Below are positions 1-7,311 of a stretch of DNA of 64,000 bases, piece after piece; positions within the stretch are counted from its first letter, which is position 1; each line of letters opens with the position of its first letter. The notes beneath the pieces were generated by a model. That model ran no database searches. It worked only from the letters and a program-made list of their open reading frames with translations, and was not told the origin of the DNA. Both the position numbers and the translations under genes were made by a program. The DNA lies in assembly GCF_040096075.1 (NCBI RefSeq), contig NZ_JBBMFJ010000006.1, forward strand, positions 1 to 64,000, written 5' to 3'. Source of the DNA: Brotaphodocola faecis. Lineage in GTDB: Bacteria; Bacillota; Clostridia; Lachnospirales; Lachnospiraceae.

Positions 1-46
1 GGCCCTCCTAATGATATTTATTGTATCATAGAAGGACCTTACTTAG

Positions 47-910
47 GTTATTTTACAGAAAAAGTTTCATAGGCTCCTTCTAATCGGCGTAGGACAGTCC
101 TATGTATTATTTACAGGAAATATCGATCTTTCTATTGGTTCTGTAGTGGGTATGAGTTGTATGATCTCAGCAACCCTGATGTGTCATGGAATGAATCCGT
201 GGGTTGCAATGGTCATCACCTTGGTTGTGTGCCTGTTAGTTGGTTATGTAAATGGCATTCTGGTATCAAAATGTAAGCTGCCGCCTTTCATCGCAACATT
301 AGGTACAATGACAATGGCAAGAGGTATTGCACAGATCGTCAATGGAAATTACAATACAGACTCCATTGGTGAAGCTGCAAAAGGCTTCCGTACCTTCTTC
401 TACAGTGGTAAGATATTAGGTATCTTCAGTGCTTTCTGGATCGCTCTGGTGATCTGGTTCATCTTTAACTACATAATGAGCTGTACCAGAACCGGCCGTC
501 ATATTTACGCAACAGGAAGTAATATTGATGCAGCAAGACTTTCCGGTGTTAATGTAGACAATACAGTTATCTGTGTTTACATTGTATCTGCTTTCTGTGC
601 CTGCATAACAGGTTTGATCACCTGTGCTTCAACTGGTACAGGTACTATGGATGCGGGTACATCTTATGAAATGTATGCAGTAGCAGCTTCTGTAATCGGC
701 GGCGTATCTACATTAGGTGGTTCCGGTATTTTACTTGGTACTGTGATCGGTTCCGGTATATGGGGAGTTTTACAGAATGGTCTTCAATTTGCAGGAGCAC
801 CGGTTGCTATCAGGAATATCGTGATCGGTATTATCGTAGTTGTTGCGGTACTTATGGACGTAATCGTAAGAAGCGGCAGAGGCAAGAGTAAAAAACATAA
901 AAACAACTAA
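47..910 (+). pseudogene. Sugar ABC transporter permease (RbsC-like), 5' end damaged or truncated
   Basis: Inner-membrane permease of a ribose/simple-sugar ABC importer. The product is very hydrophobic, and the stretch GNIDLSIGSVVG (before the first ATG at 146) is the conserved core of the RbsC/BPD_transp_2 family, so coding clearly starts upstream of 146. The reading frame is open only from 47: in-frame stops occur at 29-31 and 44-46, and no start codon with a ribosome site is visible. About 50-60 N-terminal residues expected for the family are missing. This may be a true pseudogene, a frameshift, or poor sequence at an assembly edge. It lies 68 bp before a solute-binding lipoprotein, its natural partner; the ATPase would lie outside the window. 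Confidence 0.75.
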
Positions 911-978
911 AAAAATAAGTAAAATGAAGGTAAAGCATAAAAATGCTTTCACAATAAAGAAAGGAAAGGTATAGTATT

Positions 979-2052
979 ATGAGGAAAAAAGCGATTTCAA
1001 TGATTCTGGCGGCAGCACTTGGTTCTGTATTATTAGCAGGCTGTTCATCTGCTCCAAAGGAAACAACTGCAGCAGCTACAGCAGCTGAAACAACTGCAGA
1101 GGAGAAGAAGGAAGAAAGTAAAGCTGAGGAAACCAAAGCAGAAGAGAAGAAAGAAGAGACTGCTGGCAATGATATGCTGTCTGGGGAAACAGGAGACATT
1201 GCAAAGGCCGGAGATGGAAAAGGACAGAAGGTAGTTCTTATTACCATTGACTCTATGGATCAGCACTGGGTAAACATGGACAAGGGCTGCAAGCAGGCAG
1301 CAGAAGAGCTTGGCTGTGATTATAAGTGGATCGCTCCTGATGTAAAAGATGACGCAAAGCAGATCGAGTGCGTAAACAATGCAGTAGCTGATGGCGCAAC
1401 CGCTATCCTGGTAGCTGCAAATGGTCCTGACGCTATTACAGCAGCTCTGGAAGAAGCAGATCAGGCTGGTGTTAAGATCGTTCAGGTTGACTCTTTCGCA
1501 AATTATCCTTGTGTACAGAAGTTAGGAACTGACAACCGTGCAGCAGGAAAGACTGCTGGTGAGCAGGTTCTGGCAGCTCTGGAAGCTAAGGGAGTTAAAG
1601 AAGGTAAAATCGGTATCGTTTCTGTAAACGCAGCAACTACTTCTACTGTAGACCGTGACGAAGGCTTCCGTTCCGCATTTGAAGGAACCGCTTTTGAGAT
1701 CCTTGAAACACAGTATGCAGATGGCGATGCTGCAAAATCCAAAGATGCAGCAGCTAACTTTATTTCCCAGGGTTGTGTAGCACTGTTTGGTGCAAATGAA
1801 GGCTCCTGCGTTGGTGTTGGTAATGCAGTTGCAGAAGATGGAAATAACATCGTAGCAGCAGGTATGGATAAGTCTGATGCGGTTATCCAGCTGATCAAAG
1901 ATGGTGCCCTGATCTGTACAATGGCTCAGAATCCTGATGTTATGGGTTATGAAGGCATGTATGCAGCAATCACCGCTATTAATGATGGAAAAGTAGCTCC
2001 TGAATATATTGATACTGGCGTTTCTATCTTAAATTTAGATGCAGTTAAATAA
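979..2052 (+). CDS. Sugar ABC transporter substrate-binding lipoprotein (RbsB-like)
   Basis: Extracytoplasmic sugar-binding protein, type I periplasmic-binding fold, 357 aa. Residues 1-22 form a lipoprotein signal ending in LLAGC (Cys22 would be lipidated). Residues 23-75 are an Ala/Thr/Glu/Lys-rich spacer between membrane and domain. The binding domain begins near KVVLITIDSMDQHW and carries the family pattern of two repeats (ANGPDAI; DEGFRSAFEG; ANEGSCVGVGNA). The substrate cannot be read from sequence; a pentose or hexose is likely. It follows the permease by 68 bp and precedes a ROK kinase, which suggests uptake followed by phosphorylation. Confidence 0.9.
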   Translation: MRKKAISMILAAALGSVLLAGCSSAPKETTAAATAAETTAEEKKEESKAEETKAEEKKEETAGNDMLSGETGDIAKAGDGKGQKVVLITIDSMDQHWVNMDKGCKQAAEELGCDYKWIAPDVKDDAKQIECVNNAVADGATAILVAANGPDAITAALEEADQAGVKIVQVDSFANYPCVQKLGTDNRAAGKTAGEQVLAALEAKGVKEGKIGIVSVNAATTSTVDRDEGFRSAFEGTAFEILETQYADGDAAKSKDAAANFISQGCVALFGANEGSCVGVGNAVAEDGNNIVAAGMDKSDAVIQLIKDGALICTMAQNPDVMGYEGMYAAITAINDGKVAPEYIDTGVSILNLDAVK

Positions 2053-2088
2053 TCAGGCTGTTTAAAGAAACAAAGTGAGGAAAAATAT

Positions 2089-2124
2089 GCTCCGGCAGGT
2101 ATGTCAGCCTGTCGGAGCTATTTT
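2089..2124 (+). terminator. Rho-independent terminator after the sugar-binding protein gene
   Basis: GCTCCGGCAGG (2089-2099) pairs with CCTGTCGGAGC (2108-2118), one G-U pair, followed by TATTTT. It separates the transporter from the ROK gene, which may be transcribed by read-through. Confidence 0.8.
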
Positions 2125-2148
2125 CATTGAGAAGAAGGGAGAGACTGT

Positions 2149-3081
2149 ATGTATCTGTATGGATTTGATATTGGAGGCACAAAATGTGCAGTGATCCTGG
2201 CGAAGGTGGAAGGAGACCAGGTAGATTTTCTGGAGCGGTATGAGATGAAAACACTGGGAGACTGGAAAAAAGTCCTTGATGAATTAACTGAAAATACTTT
2301 GATGATAGCAAAGAAATATGGTCTGACAACAGGGACTGAGGGTGAGAATTGTATTATCTGTGGGGGGATTTCCTGTGGCGGTCCTTTAAGTCCGGACAGG
2401 AAGTGGATATTATCGCCGCCGAACCTTCAGGGCTGGGATCAGGTGCCTGTAGTGGAATATCTTGAGGAGAAGCTGGGGATCCCTGTGAAAATGGAAAATG
2501 ATGCAGATGCAGGAGCTTTGGCAGAATGGAAGTTCGGGGCCGGAAAAGGCTGTCAGAATATGATCTTTCTTACTTTTGGCACAGGTCTTGGTTCCGGTCT
2601 TATCCTTAATGGACAGTTATACCGGGGAAGTACCGGCATGGCTGGGGAAGCAGGTCACATACGTATGGAACCTGAGGGACCGGAAGGATATGGAAAAGCA
2701 GGAAGCCTGGAAGGTTTCTGCTCTGGAGGAGGTATCAGCAGGCTTGCCGGATATTTTGGCACAGAAGGGAGTGCAAAGGAGCTGGCAGAACGGGCTGAGG
2801 CCGGGGATGAGAGGGCTTTAGCAGTGTATGCCAGATGCGGAGCTGTTTTTGGAAGAGGTCTGGCTATCCTTATAGACCTTTTAAATCCGGAAAAGATCGT
2901 GGTAGGTTCTGTTTATGCCAGGAGTCACCATCTTTTAGATAAGACCATGTATGAAGAACTGGAAAAAGAAGCGCTCCCCATGAACCGGGCGGCCTGTGAG
3001 ATCGTACCGGCGGCTTTAGGAGAGCGGATCGGGGATTATGCGGCTGTAGTTGCGGCAGTTAATTCTTTGTCCATTTTATAG
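2149..3081 (+). CDS. ROK family sugar kinase / glucokinase-like protein
   Basis: Probable cytoplasmic ATP-dependent sugar kinase, 310 aa, the usual length for ROK proteins. The phosphate-binding motif GFDIGGTK is at residues 5-12, and the second ATP motif plus substrate loop read LTFGTGLGSGLILNGQL and GMAGEAGH, with the catalytic-type Asp in MENDADAGAL. The zinc signature CxCGxxGCxE of typical ROK kinases and repressors is absent; the same place reads GKAGSLEGFCSGGG. There is no N-terminal helix-turn-helix, so it is a kinase rather than a NagC/XylR repressor. A ribosome site AGAAGGGAGA precedes the ATG. The neighbouring sugar transporter suggests it phosphorylates the imported sugar. Confidence 0.85.
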   Translation: MYLYGFDIGGTKCAVILAKVEGDQVDFLERYEMKTLGDWKKVLDELTENTLMIAKKYGLTTGTEGENCIICGGISCGGPLSPDRKWILSPPNLQGWDQVPVVEYLEEKLGIPVKMENDADAGALAEWKFGAGKGCQNMIFLTFGTGLGSGLILNGQLYRGSTGMAGEAGHIRMEPEGPEGYGKAGSLEGFCSGGGISRLAGYFGTEGSAKELAERAEAGDERALAVYARCGAVFGRGLAILIDLLNPEKIVVGSVYARSHHLLDKTMYEELEKEALPMNRAACEIVPAALGERIGDYAAVVAAVNSLSIL

Positions 3082-3173
3082 CTGCAGATACACCCGGCAT
3101 TTTCGTTACTTTATCATATTGCTATTTATATAGAATCGAAAGAAAATCGTCAGATAATCGCCCGGCAAATTCG

Positions 3174-3203
3174 TTGACAAATGCCCTTGGAAAAAGGTAT
3201 CAT
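3174..3203 (+). promoter_or_regulatory. Promoter of the cell-wall-repeat gene
   Basis: TTGACA (3174-3179), 18-bp spacer, TATCAT (3198-3203), 48 bp before the chosen start codon. Confidence 0.7.
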
Positions 3204-3251
3204 AAGCTATAGCAGTAAGAGTGTTCTGACTGAAAAAGGAGAATGATCGTT

Positions 3252-3842
3252 ATGAGAAAAAATATGTTTAAGGTTATGGCGCTGAGCCTGGCCATGGCTA
3301 CGTTATCTACTACAGCTGCATTTGCGGCAGGCTGGGGCAAGGTTGGCAGTGAATGGTATTACTATCAGGAGGATGGCAATGTTGCAAGAAACACCTGGAT
3401 CAATACGCTGGTCAGCAATGATGAGTCCGGTGAGCTCAGCTATCAGGTCGGCAGCAAAGACTTTGTGACCGAAGAGGGCAAATCCATTGCGGCTTCCTAC
3501 TGGGTACAGGGCAATGGTGTTATGGCAACCAGCTGCTGGGTAGCAGACGGAGATGCCTGGTACCGTGTAGATGGCAAGGGCCTCATCATGAAGGATCAGG
3601 TTTACACCGAGAACAAAGATATGTACTATCTTGGAAAAGATGGCAAGATGGTGACCAATGACTGGTACCAGAATGAGGAAGGCAAGTGGTATTACTTTGC
3701 CGAGAATGGCAAGGCAGTTAAAAACGGCTGGAAGACCATTGATGACGCAGAGTATTACTTCTTAAAGAGCGGCACTATGGCAACGGATGTAAATATTCCG
3801 GGCGGCGGACATGTCGGAGCAGACGGAAAGCGTGACCGCTAA
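3252..3842 (+). CDS. Secreted cell-wall-binding repeat protein
   Basis: Small exported protein (196 aa from this start). Residues 1-26 are a signal peptide (MRKNMFKVMALSLAMATLS, cleavage after AFAA). The rest consists of choline-binding-like aromatic repeats (GSEWYYYQEDGNVARNTWI; GKWYYFAENGKAVKNGWK; AEYYFLKSGTMATD). No catalytic domain is visible, so it probably sits on the wall or decorates it. The ATG at 3252 is preferred to 3243 because AAAGGAG ends 10 bp before it. A paralogous gene lies at 5465; the two were neighbours before the IscB element inserted between them. Confidence 0.85.
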   Translation: MRKNMFKVMALSLAMATLSTTAAFAAGWGKVGSEWYYYQEDGNVARNTWINTLVSNDESGELSYQVGSKDFVTEEGKSIAASYWVQGNGVMATSCWVADGDAWYRVDGKGLIMKDQVYTENKDMYYLGKDGKMVTNDWYQNEEGKWYYFAENGKAVKNGWKTIDDAEYYFLKSGTMATDVNIPGGGHVGADGKRDR

Positions 3843-3849
3843 AGAAAGG

Positions 3850-4159
3850 ACAGATGCGTCAATTACCCACCACTTAGCCTAACGGCTTGAAGTGGGGGCT
3901 TGTAAAAGCCTGATTGACTAGCTTAAGTGTTTCGAGCACTACGTTAGGAGAGAATGTGTAATCATTAGATTACGTAAATAGGTACCTGCAGGTGTTTTAC
4001 CTAGCTTGCAGCTCTACGGTATGTGGTTAAACAGTCTTGATGGGACGAGACAGTGCCGCATGCAGCAAAACCTCTCATTAACATTGGCGAAGGTATCATT
4101 ACGGCAGGTGTGGCCGGCTTAAAGCATTGACACACCAATTTAAGAAAGGAGTGCCTGTT
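3850..4159 (+). ncRNA. Omega RNA (HEARO RNA) of the IscB system
   Basis: Highly structured noncoding block directly 5' of iscB, where HEARO/omega RNAs lie. Visible pairings: outer stem GTCAAT (3858-3863) with ATTGAC (3913-3918); CACTTAGCC (3871-3879) with GGCT-tg-AAGTG (3884-3894); GGCTT-gtaa-AAGCC (3897-3910); then AGTG/CACT, GTAATC-atta-GATTAC and TAGGTA/TACCTA hairpins. In known IscB systems the roughly 16-nt guide is the 5' end of this RNA and comes from sequence just outside the element. Here that would be about 3838-3856, covering the stop codon and 3' flank of the upstream gene. RNA ends are inferred. Confidence 0.75.
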
Positions 4160-5410
4160 ATGGTATACGTATTAGATAAAAACGGACAACCACTGATGCC
4201 TACCGACAGGCATCGTAAGGTCCGACTGATGTTACAGTCAGGTCAGGCCAAAGTAATCAAAAGATGTCCGTTTACAATACAACTGAATTATGATTCCGGA
4301 CATCAAACACAGGAAATTTCTCTTGGAATTGATGCCGGAAGCAAACATATCGGAGTATCGGCAACCACAAAAATCAAAGTGTTATATGAGGCAGATGTAG
4401 AACTGAGAAACGATATCGTAGATTTATTATCGTCCAGACGGGAACTTCGCCGTGGGAGACGTAACAGGAAAACCAGGTATCGTCAGGCAAAATTTAATAA
4501 CCGGAGACGTGGAAATGGCTGGTTAGCACCTTCAATCCGACAAAAGATCGGGACACATCTTACCGTTGTAGAAAATATTTGTAAGATCCTTCCGATAAGC
4601 CGGATAATGGTTGAGACAGCTTCCTTTGATATCCAGAAGATCAAGAACCCGGCTATCCAGGGCGCGGAATATCAGCAAGGTGATCAGCTAGAATTCTGGA
4701 ACGTCAGGGAATATGTTTTATTCCGTGATGGCCATACCTGTCAGTGCTGTAAGGGTAAGTCCAAGGACAAAATTCTGAATGTGCACCATATTGAGAGTCG
4801 TAAGACTGGGGGCAATGCCCCGAACAATCTGATTACACTATGTGAGACCTGCCATACCGGTTACCACAAAGGTACCGTACAATTGCCAAAGGCCATTAAA
4901 CGCGGCATGCGATTTAAGAATGCTGCATTTATGGGAATTATGCGATGGGCTTTCTACGAAGCACTAAAGCAACAGTACGAACCTGTTGCTACCCCAGTGC
5001 ATAACACATACGGATATATCACGAAACATACTCGTATTGCGTATAACTTGCCTAAAGAGCACTATGTTGACGCAAGATGTATCAGTGGTAATCCGGAGGC
5101 ATCTTCAAACGGTGAGTATTACTATCAAAAGAAGGTCCGTTGTCATAACCGTCAGATTCACAAACTAACAGTTTTGAAGGGTGGAATACGGAAACAGAAT
5201 CAAGCCACATATCTGGTAAAAGGTTATCGGTTATTCGATAAAGTCTCATATCAGGGAAAAGGATATTTCGTTTTCGGACGACGGCAAAGCGGATTTTTTG
5301 ATATACGGACATTATCTGGAGAGAAAGTAAACAAAGGTAGTTTGAGTTGTAAAAAATTAAAGTTCATTGCAACGAGAACGTATTATTTAACAGAAAGGAG
5401 AGCCGTCTAA
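4160..5410 (+). CDS. iscB: IscB RNA-guided nuclease (RRXRR/HNH, RuvC split)
   Basis: OMEGA nuclease related to the ancestor of Cas9, 416 aa. Order of domains: PLMP domain (PLMP at 11-14), RuvC-I (GIDAGSKHIG, Asp58), arginine-rich bridge helix (RRELRRGRRNRKTRYR, about 93-108), RuvC-II (VETASFD, Glu152), HNH with zinc-type cysteines (CQCC 194-197; HH 209-210; N219; CETCH 228-232) and RuvC-III (HYVDA, His301/Asp304). All expected catalytic residues are present, so it appears intact. The start at 4160 follows AAAGGAG by 8 bp; the reading frame also extends to 4127. It is preceded by its omega RNA; no transposase accompanies it. By family knowledge it cuts double-stranded DNA under omega RNA guidance. 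Confidence 0.92.
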   Translation: MVYVLDKNGQPLMPTDRHRKVRLMLQSGQAKVIKRCPFTIQLNYDSGHQTQEISLGIDAGSKHIGVSATTKIKVLYEADVELRNDIVDLLSSRRELRRGRRNRKTRYRQAKFNNRRRGNGWLAPSIRQKIGTHLTVVENICKILPISRIMVETASFDIQKIKNPAIQGAEYQQGDQLEFWNVREYVLFRDGHTCQCCKGKSKDKILNVHHIESRKTGGNAPNNLITLCETCHTGYHKGTVQLPKAIKRGMRFKNAAFMGIMRWAFYEALKQQYEPVATPVHNTYGYITKHTRIAYNLPKEHYVDARCISGNPEASSNGEYYYQKKVRCHNRQIHKLTVLKGGIRKQNQATYLVKGYRLFDKVSYQGKGYFVFGRRQSGFFDIRTLSGEKVNKGSLSCKKLKFIATRTYYLTERRAV

Positions 5411-5464
5411 CGACGGGCGCATTCCTCCCACGACCTAAGAGGTCTGGATATCCTGCGCTGTTTT

Positions 5465-5866
5465 ATGATGAAGATGACGGGAGTTATGAAACGGGCGGCT
5501 GTGTTGTGCATGGCGGTGCTGCTTACATTGTCTTCTGCATTCTTAAGCTATGCGGAGAACGGCTGGAAGCGCAGCGGAAGTGTGTGGAATTATTACTATT
5601 CCAATGGCAAGATGGCCAAAAATACCTGGATCAAGAATGGAGATGTGCTGTTCTGGATCGAGGAGGACGGTGCTATGGCCACATCCAAATGGCACGAACA
5701 GGACCATACCTGGTACTATCTGGATGCCAGCGGAGCAGCTGTGACCGGCTGGAAAGAAATAGACGGGAAGTGGTACTATTTCAAGGAAGATCATGCTATG
5801 GCTACGGAAGAAACGATCGGAAGCTATTATGTAGGCAAGGATGGGGCCTGGGACAGCCGCAAATAG
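5465..5866 (+). CDS. Small secreted cell-wall-binding repeat protein
   Basis: 133-aa exported protein, paralogue of the one at 3252. A signal peptide (MKRAAVLCMAVLLTLSSAFL, cleavage near SYA-EN) is followed by wall-binding repeats (GSVWNYYYSNGKMAKNTWI; DHTWYYLDASGAAVTGWKE; GKWYYFKEDHAMATEE) and a short tail VGKDGAWDSRK that resembles the end of its paralogue. The IscB element ends only a few bases upstream, so the gene has lost any original leader. The best candidate ribosome site GGGAG sits very close to the alternative ATG at 5486. Expression may now depend on the element. Start uncertain (5465, 5468 or 5486). Confidence 0.8.
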   Translation: MMKMTGVMKRAAVLCMAVLLTLSSAFLSYAENGWKRSGSVWNYYYSNGKMAKNTWIKNGDVLFWIEEDGAMATSKWHEQDHTWYYLDASGAAVTGWKEIDGKWYYFKEDHAMATEETIGSYYVGKDGAWDSRK

Positions 5867-5917
5867 GACTGAAAACACAGCGCCAGGACATAAAAACGAT
5901 AATGTAAAATCAAAAAC

Positions 5918-5952
5918 CGCCGTGAGGATATACCTTGCGGCGATATTTTTTT
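5918..5952 (+). terminator. Rho-independent terminator after the wall-repeat gene
   Basis: CGCCGTGAGG (5918-5927) pairs with CCTTGCGGCG (5933-5942), followed by ATATTTTTTT. Confidence 0.85.
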
Positions 5953-6028
5953 GTCATTTTATAACTGTAAATTATAGAGCTAATTCCAATCTCGTATAGA
6001 TGTTTCTGAATAAATTCCGGCCGATTGG

Positions 6029-6057
6029 TTGAAAAATGGAAATAAATGCGTTAATAT
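6029..6057 (+). promoter_or_regulatory. Promoter of leuB-ilvD-ilvB
   Basis: TTGAAA (6029-6034), 17-bp spacer, TAATAT (6052-6057), leaving a leader of about 90 nt before leuB. No T-box or leucine attenuator could be recognised in that leader. Confidence 0.65.
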
Positions 6058-6154
6058 GGGAAGAAACGTGTTATTGTTCATACATAGCGCAAACAGACAG
6101 ATACCAAAATCCCCTTCGGTCAGAGCGGGATGGATCAGAAAGAGGTAAGACACC

Positions 6155-7240
6155 ATGAATTGTAATATCGTAACAATCCCCGGAGATGGAATCGGACCGG
6201 AAATTGTACGTGAAGCGTGCAAGGTCCTTGATAAAGTAGGAGAGGTATACGGACATACCTTTCAGTACACAAAAATTCTGATGGGCGGCTGCTCCATCGA
6301 CGAATACGGAGTTCCGTTAACCGATGAGGCACTGGAAACCGCAAAGAAGAGTGACGCGGTTTTACTTGGCGCAGTTGGCGGTAATGTAGGAAATTCAAAA
6401 TGGTACGACGTGGCACCGAACTTAAGACCTGAGGCGGGGCTGCTGGCAATCCGCAAAGGCCTTAATTTATTTGCGAACCTTCGCCCGGCTTACCTTTACA
6501 ATGAACTGGCAGATGCCTGCCCGTTAAAGAAAGAAAATATCGGTGACGGCTTCGACATGATCATCGTGCGCGAGCTGACCGGCGGCCTGTACTTTGGCGA
6601 GCGTCATACCGAAGAGGCAGACGGCGTGCTGCAGGCAACTGACACCCTGACCTATAACGAGAACGAGATCCGTCGCATTGCCATCAAGGCATTCGACATT
6701 GCCATGAAGAGAAGAAAACACGTCATCAGCGTGGACAAGGCCAACGTGCTGGATTCCTCCAGACTCTGGAGAAAGGTCGTTGAGGAAGTGGCAAAGGATT
6801 ATCCGGAAGTAAAACTGGAGCATATGCTGGTTGATAACTGCGCTATGCAGCTTGTCATGAATCCGGGTCAGTTCGATGTCGTCCTGACCGAGAACATGTT
6901 TGGTGATATCCTTTCTGATGAGGCCAGCATGATCACCGGTTCCATCGGCATGCTGTCTTCCGCAAGCTTAAACGAGACCAAGTTCGGCATGTACGAGCCG
7001 AGTCACGGTTCCGCGCCGGATATTGCAGGCAAAGACCTGGCAAACCCGATCGCAACCGTTCTCTCCGCAGCCATGATGCTTCGTTATTCCTTCGATATGG
7101 ATAAAGAAGCAGATGCCATTGAGGCAGCTGTACAGCAGGTACTGACCGACGGTTACCGCACCGGAGATATTTATTCTGAGGGATGCAAGAAGGTCGGAAC
7201 TATCGAGATGGGCGACCTGATCGCAGCACGCATCCGCTAA
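6155..7240 (+). CDS. leuB: 3-isopropylmalate dehydrogenase
   Basis: NAD-dependent oxidative decarboxylation of 3-isopropylmalate in leucine synthesis; cytoplasmic. 361 aa, normal for LeuB. N-terminal NIVTIPGDGIGPEIV and the C-terminal signature around NMFGDILSDEASMITGSIGML (substrate and metal-binding Asp residues) are clear, as is the GSAPDIAGKDLANP nucleotide loop. The ATG follows AGAGGTAAG. It is first in a run with ilvD (72-bp gap) and ilvB (40-bp gap). leuA and leuCD are not in the window. Confidence 0.96.
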   Translation: MNCNIVTIPGDGIGPEIVREACKVLDKVGEVYGHTFQYTKILMGGCSIDEYGVPLTDEALETAKKSDAVLLGAVGGNVGNSKWYDVAPNLRPEAGLLAIRKGLNLFANLRPAYLYNELADACPLKKENIGDGFDMIIVRELTGGLYFGERHTEEADGVLQATDTLTYNENEIRRIAIKAFDIAMKRRKHVISVDKANVLDSSRLWRKVVEEVAKDYPEVKLEHMLVDNCAMQLVMNPGQFDVVLTENMFGDILSDEASMITGSIGMLSSASLNETKFGMYEPSHGSAPDIAGKDLANPIATVLSAAMMLRYSFDMDKEADAIEAAVQQVLTDGYRTGDIYSEGCKKVGTIEMGDLIAARIR

Positions 7241-7311
7241 AAAACGTATAGAATTTACAGGCTGGTGCCCGTTTTTACGGGCATCGGCATTCACATGAGG
7301 AGGAGTCAGAT

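Larger units (their letters stand above)
3850..5460 (+). mobile_element. Non-autonomous IS200/IS605-type element carrying iscB
   Basis: The element starts close to the first structured block of the omega RNA (about 3850-3858) and ends after a right-end hairpin (GACCT-aag-AGGTC at 5432-5444) and the sequence TGGATATCCTGCG, typical of IscB-associated IS605 ends. No TnpA (Y1 transposase) gene is present, so it would have to be moved in trans. It lies between two tandem paralogous wall-repeat genes without breaking either one. Exact ends are uncertain by about 10 bp; IS200/IS605 elements make no target duplication. Confidence 0.7.

Noticed and set aside
3252..5866. One wall-repeat gene split by the IscB element
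   Set aside because: Both flanking genes have their own signal peptide and their own C-terminal end, so they are paralogues, not halves.
6058..6154. T-box or leucine attenuator before leuB
   Set aside because: The leader is under 100 nt, with no specifier loop, no T-box sequence and no leucine-rich leader peptide.
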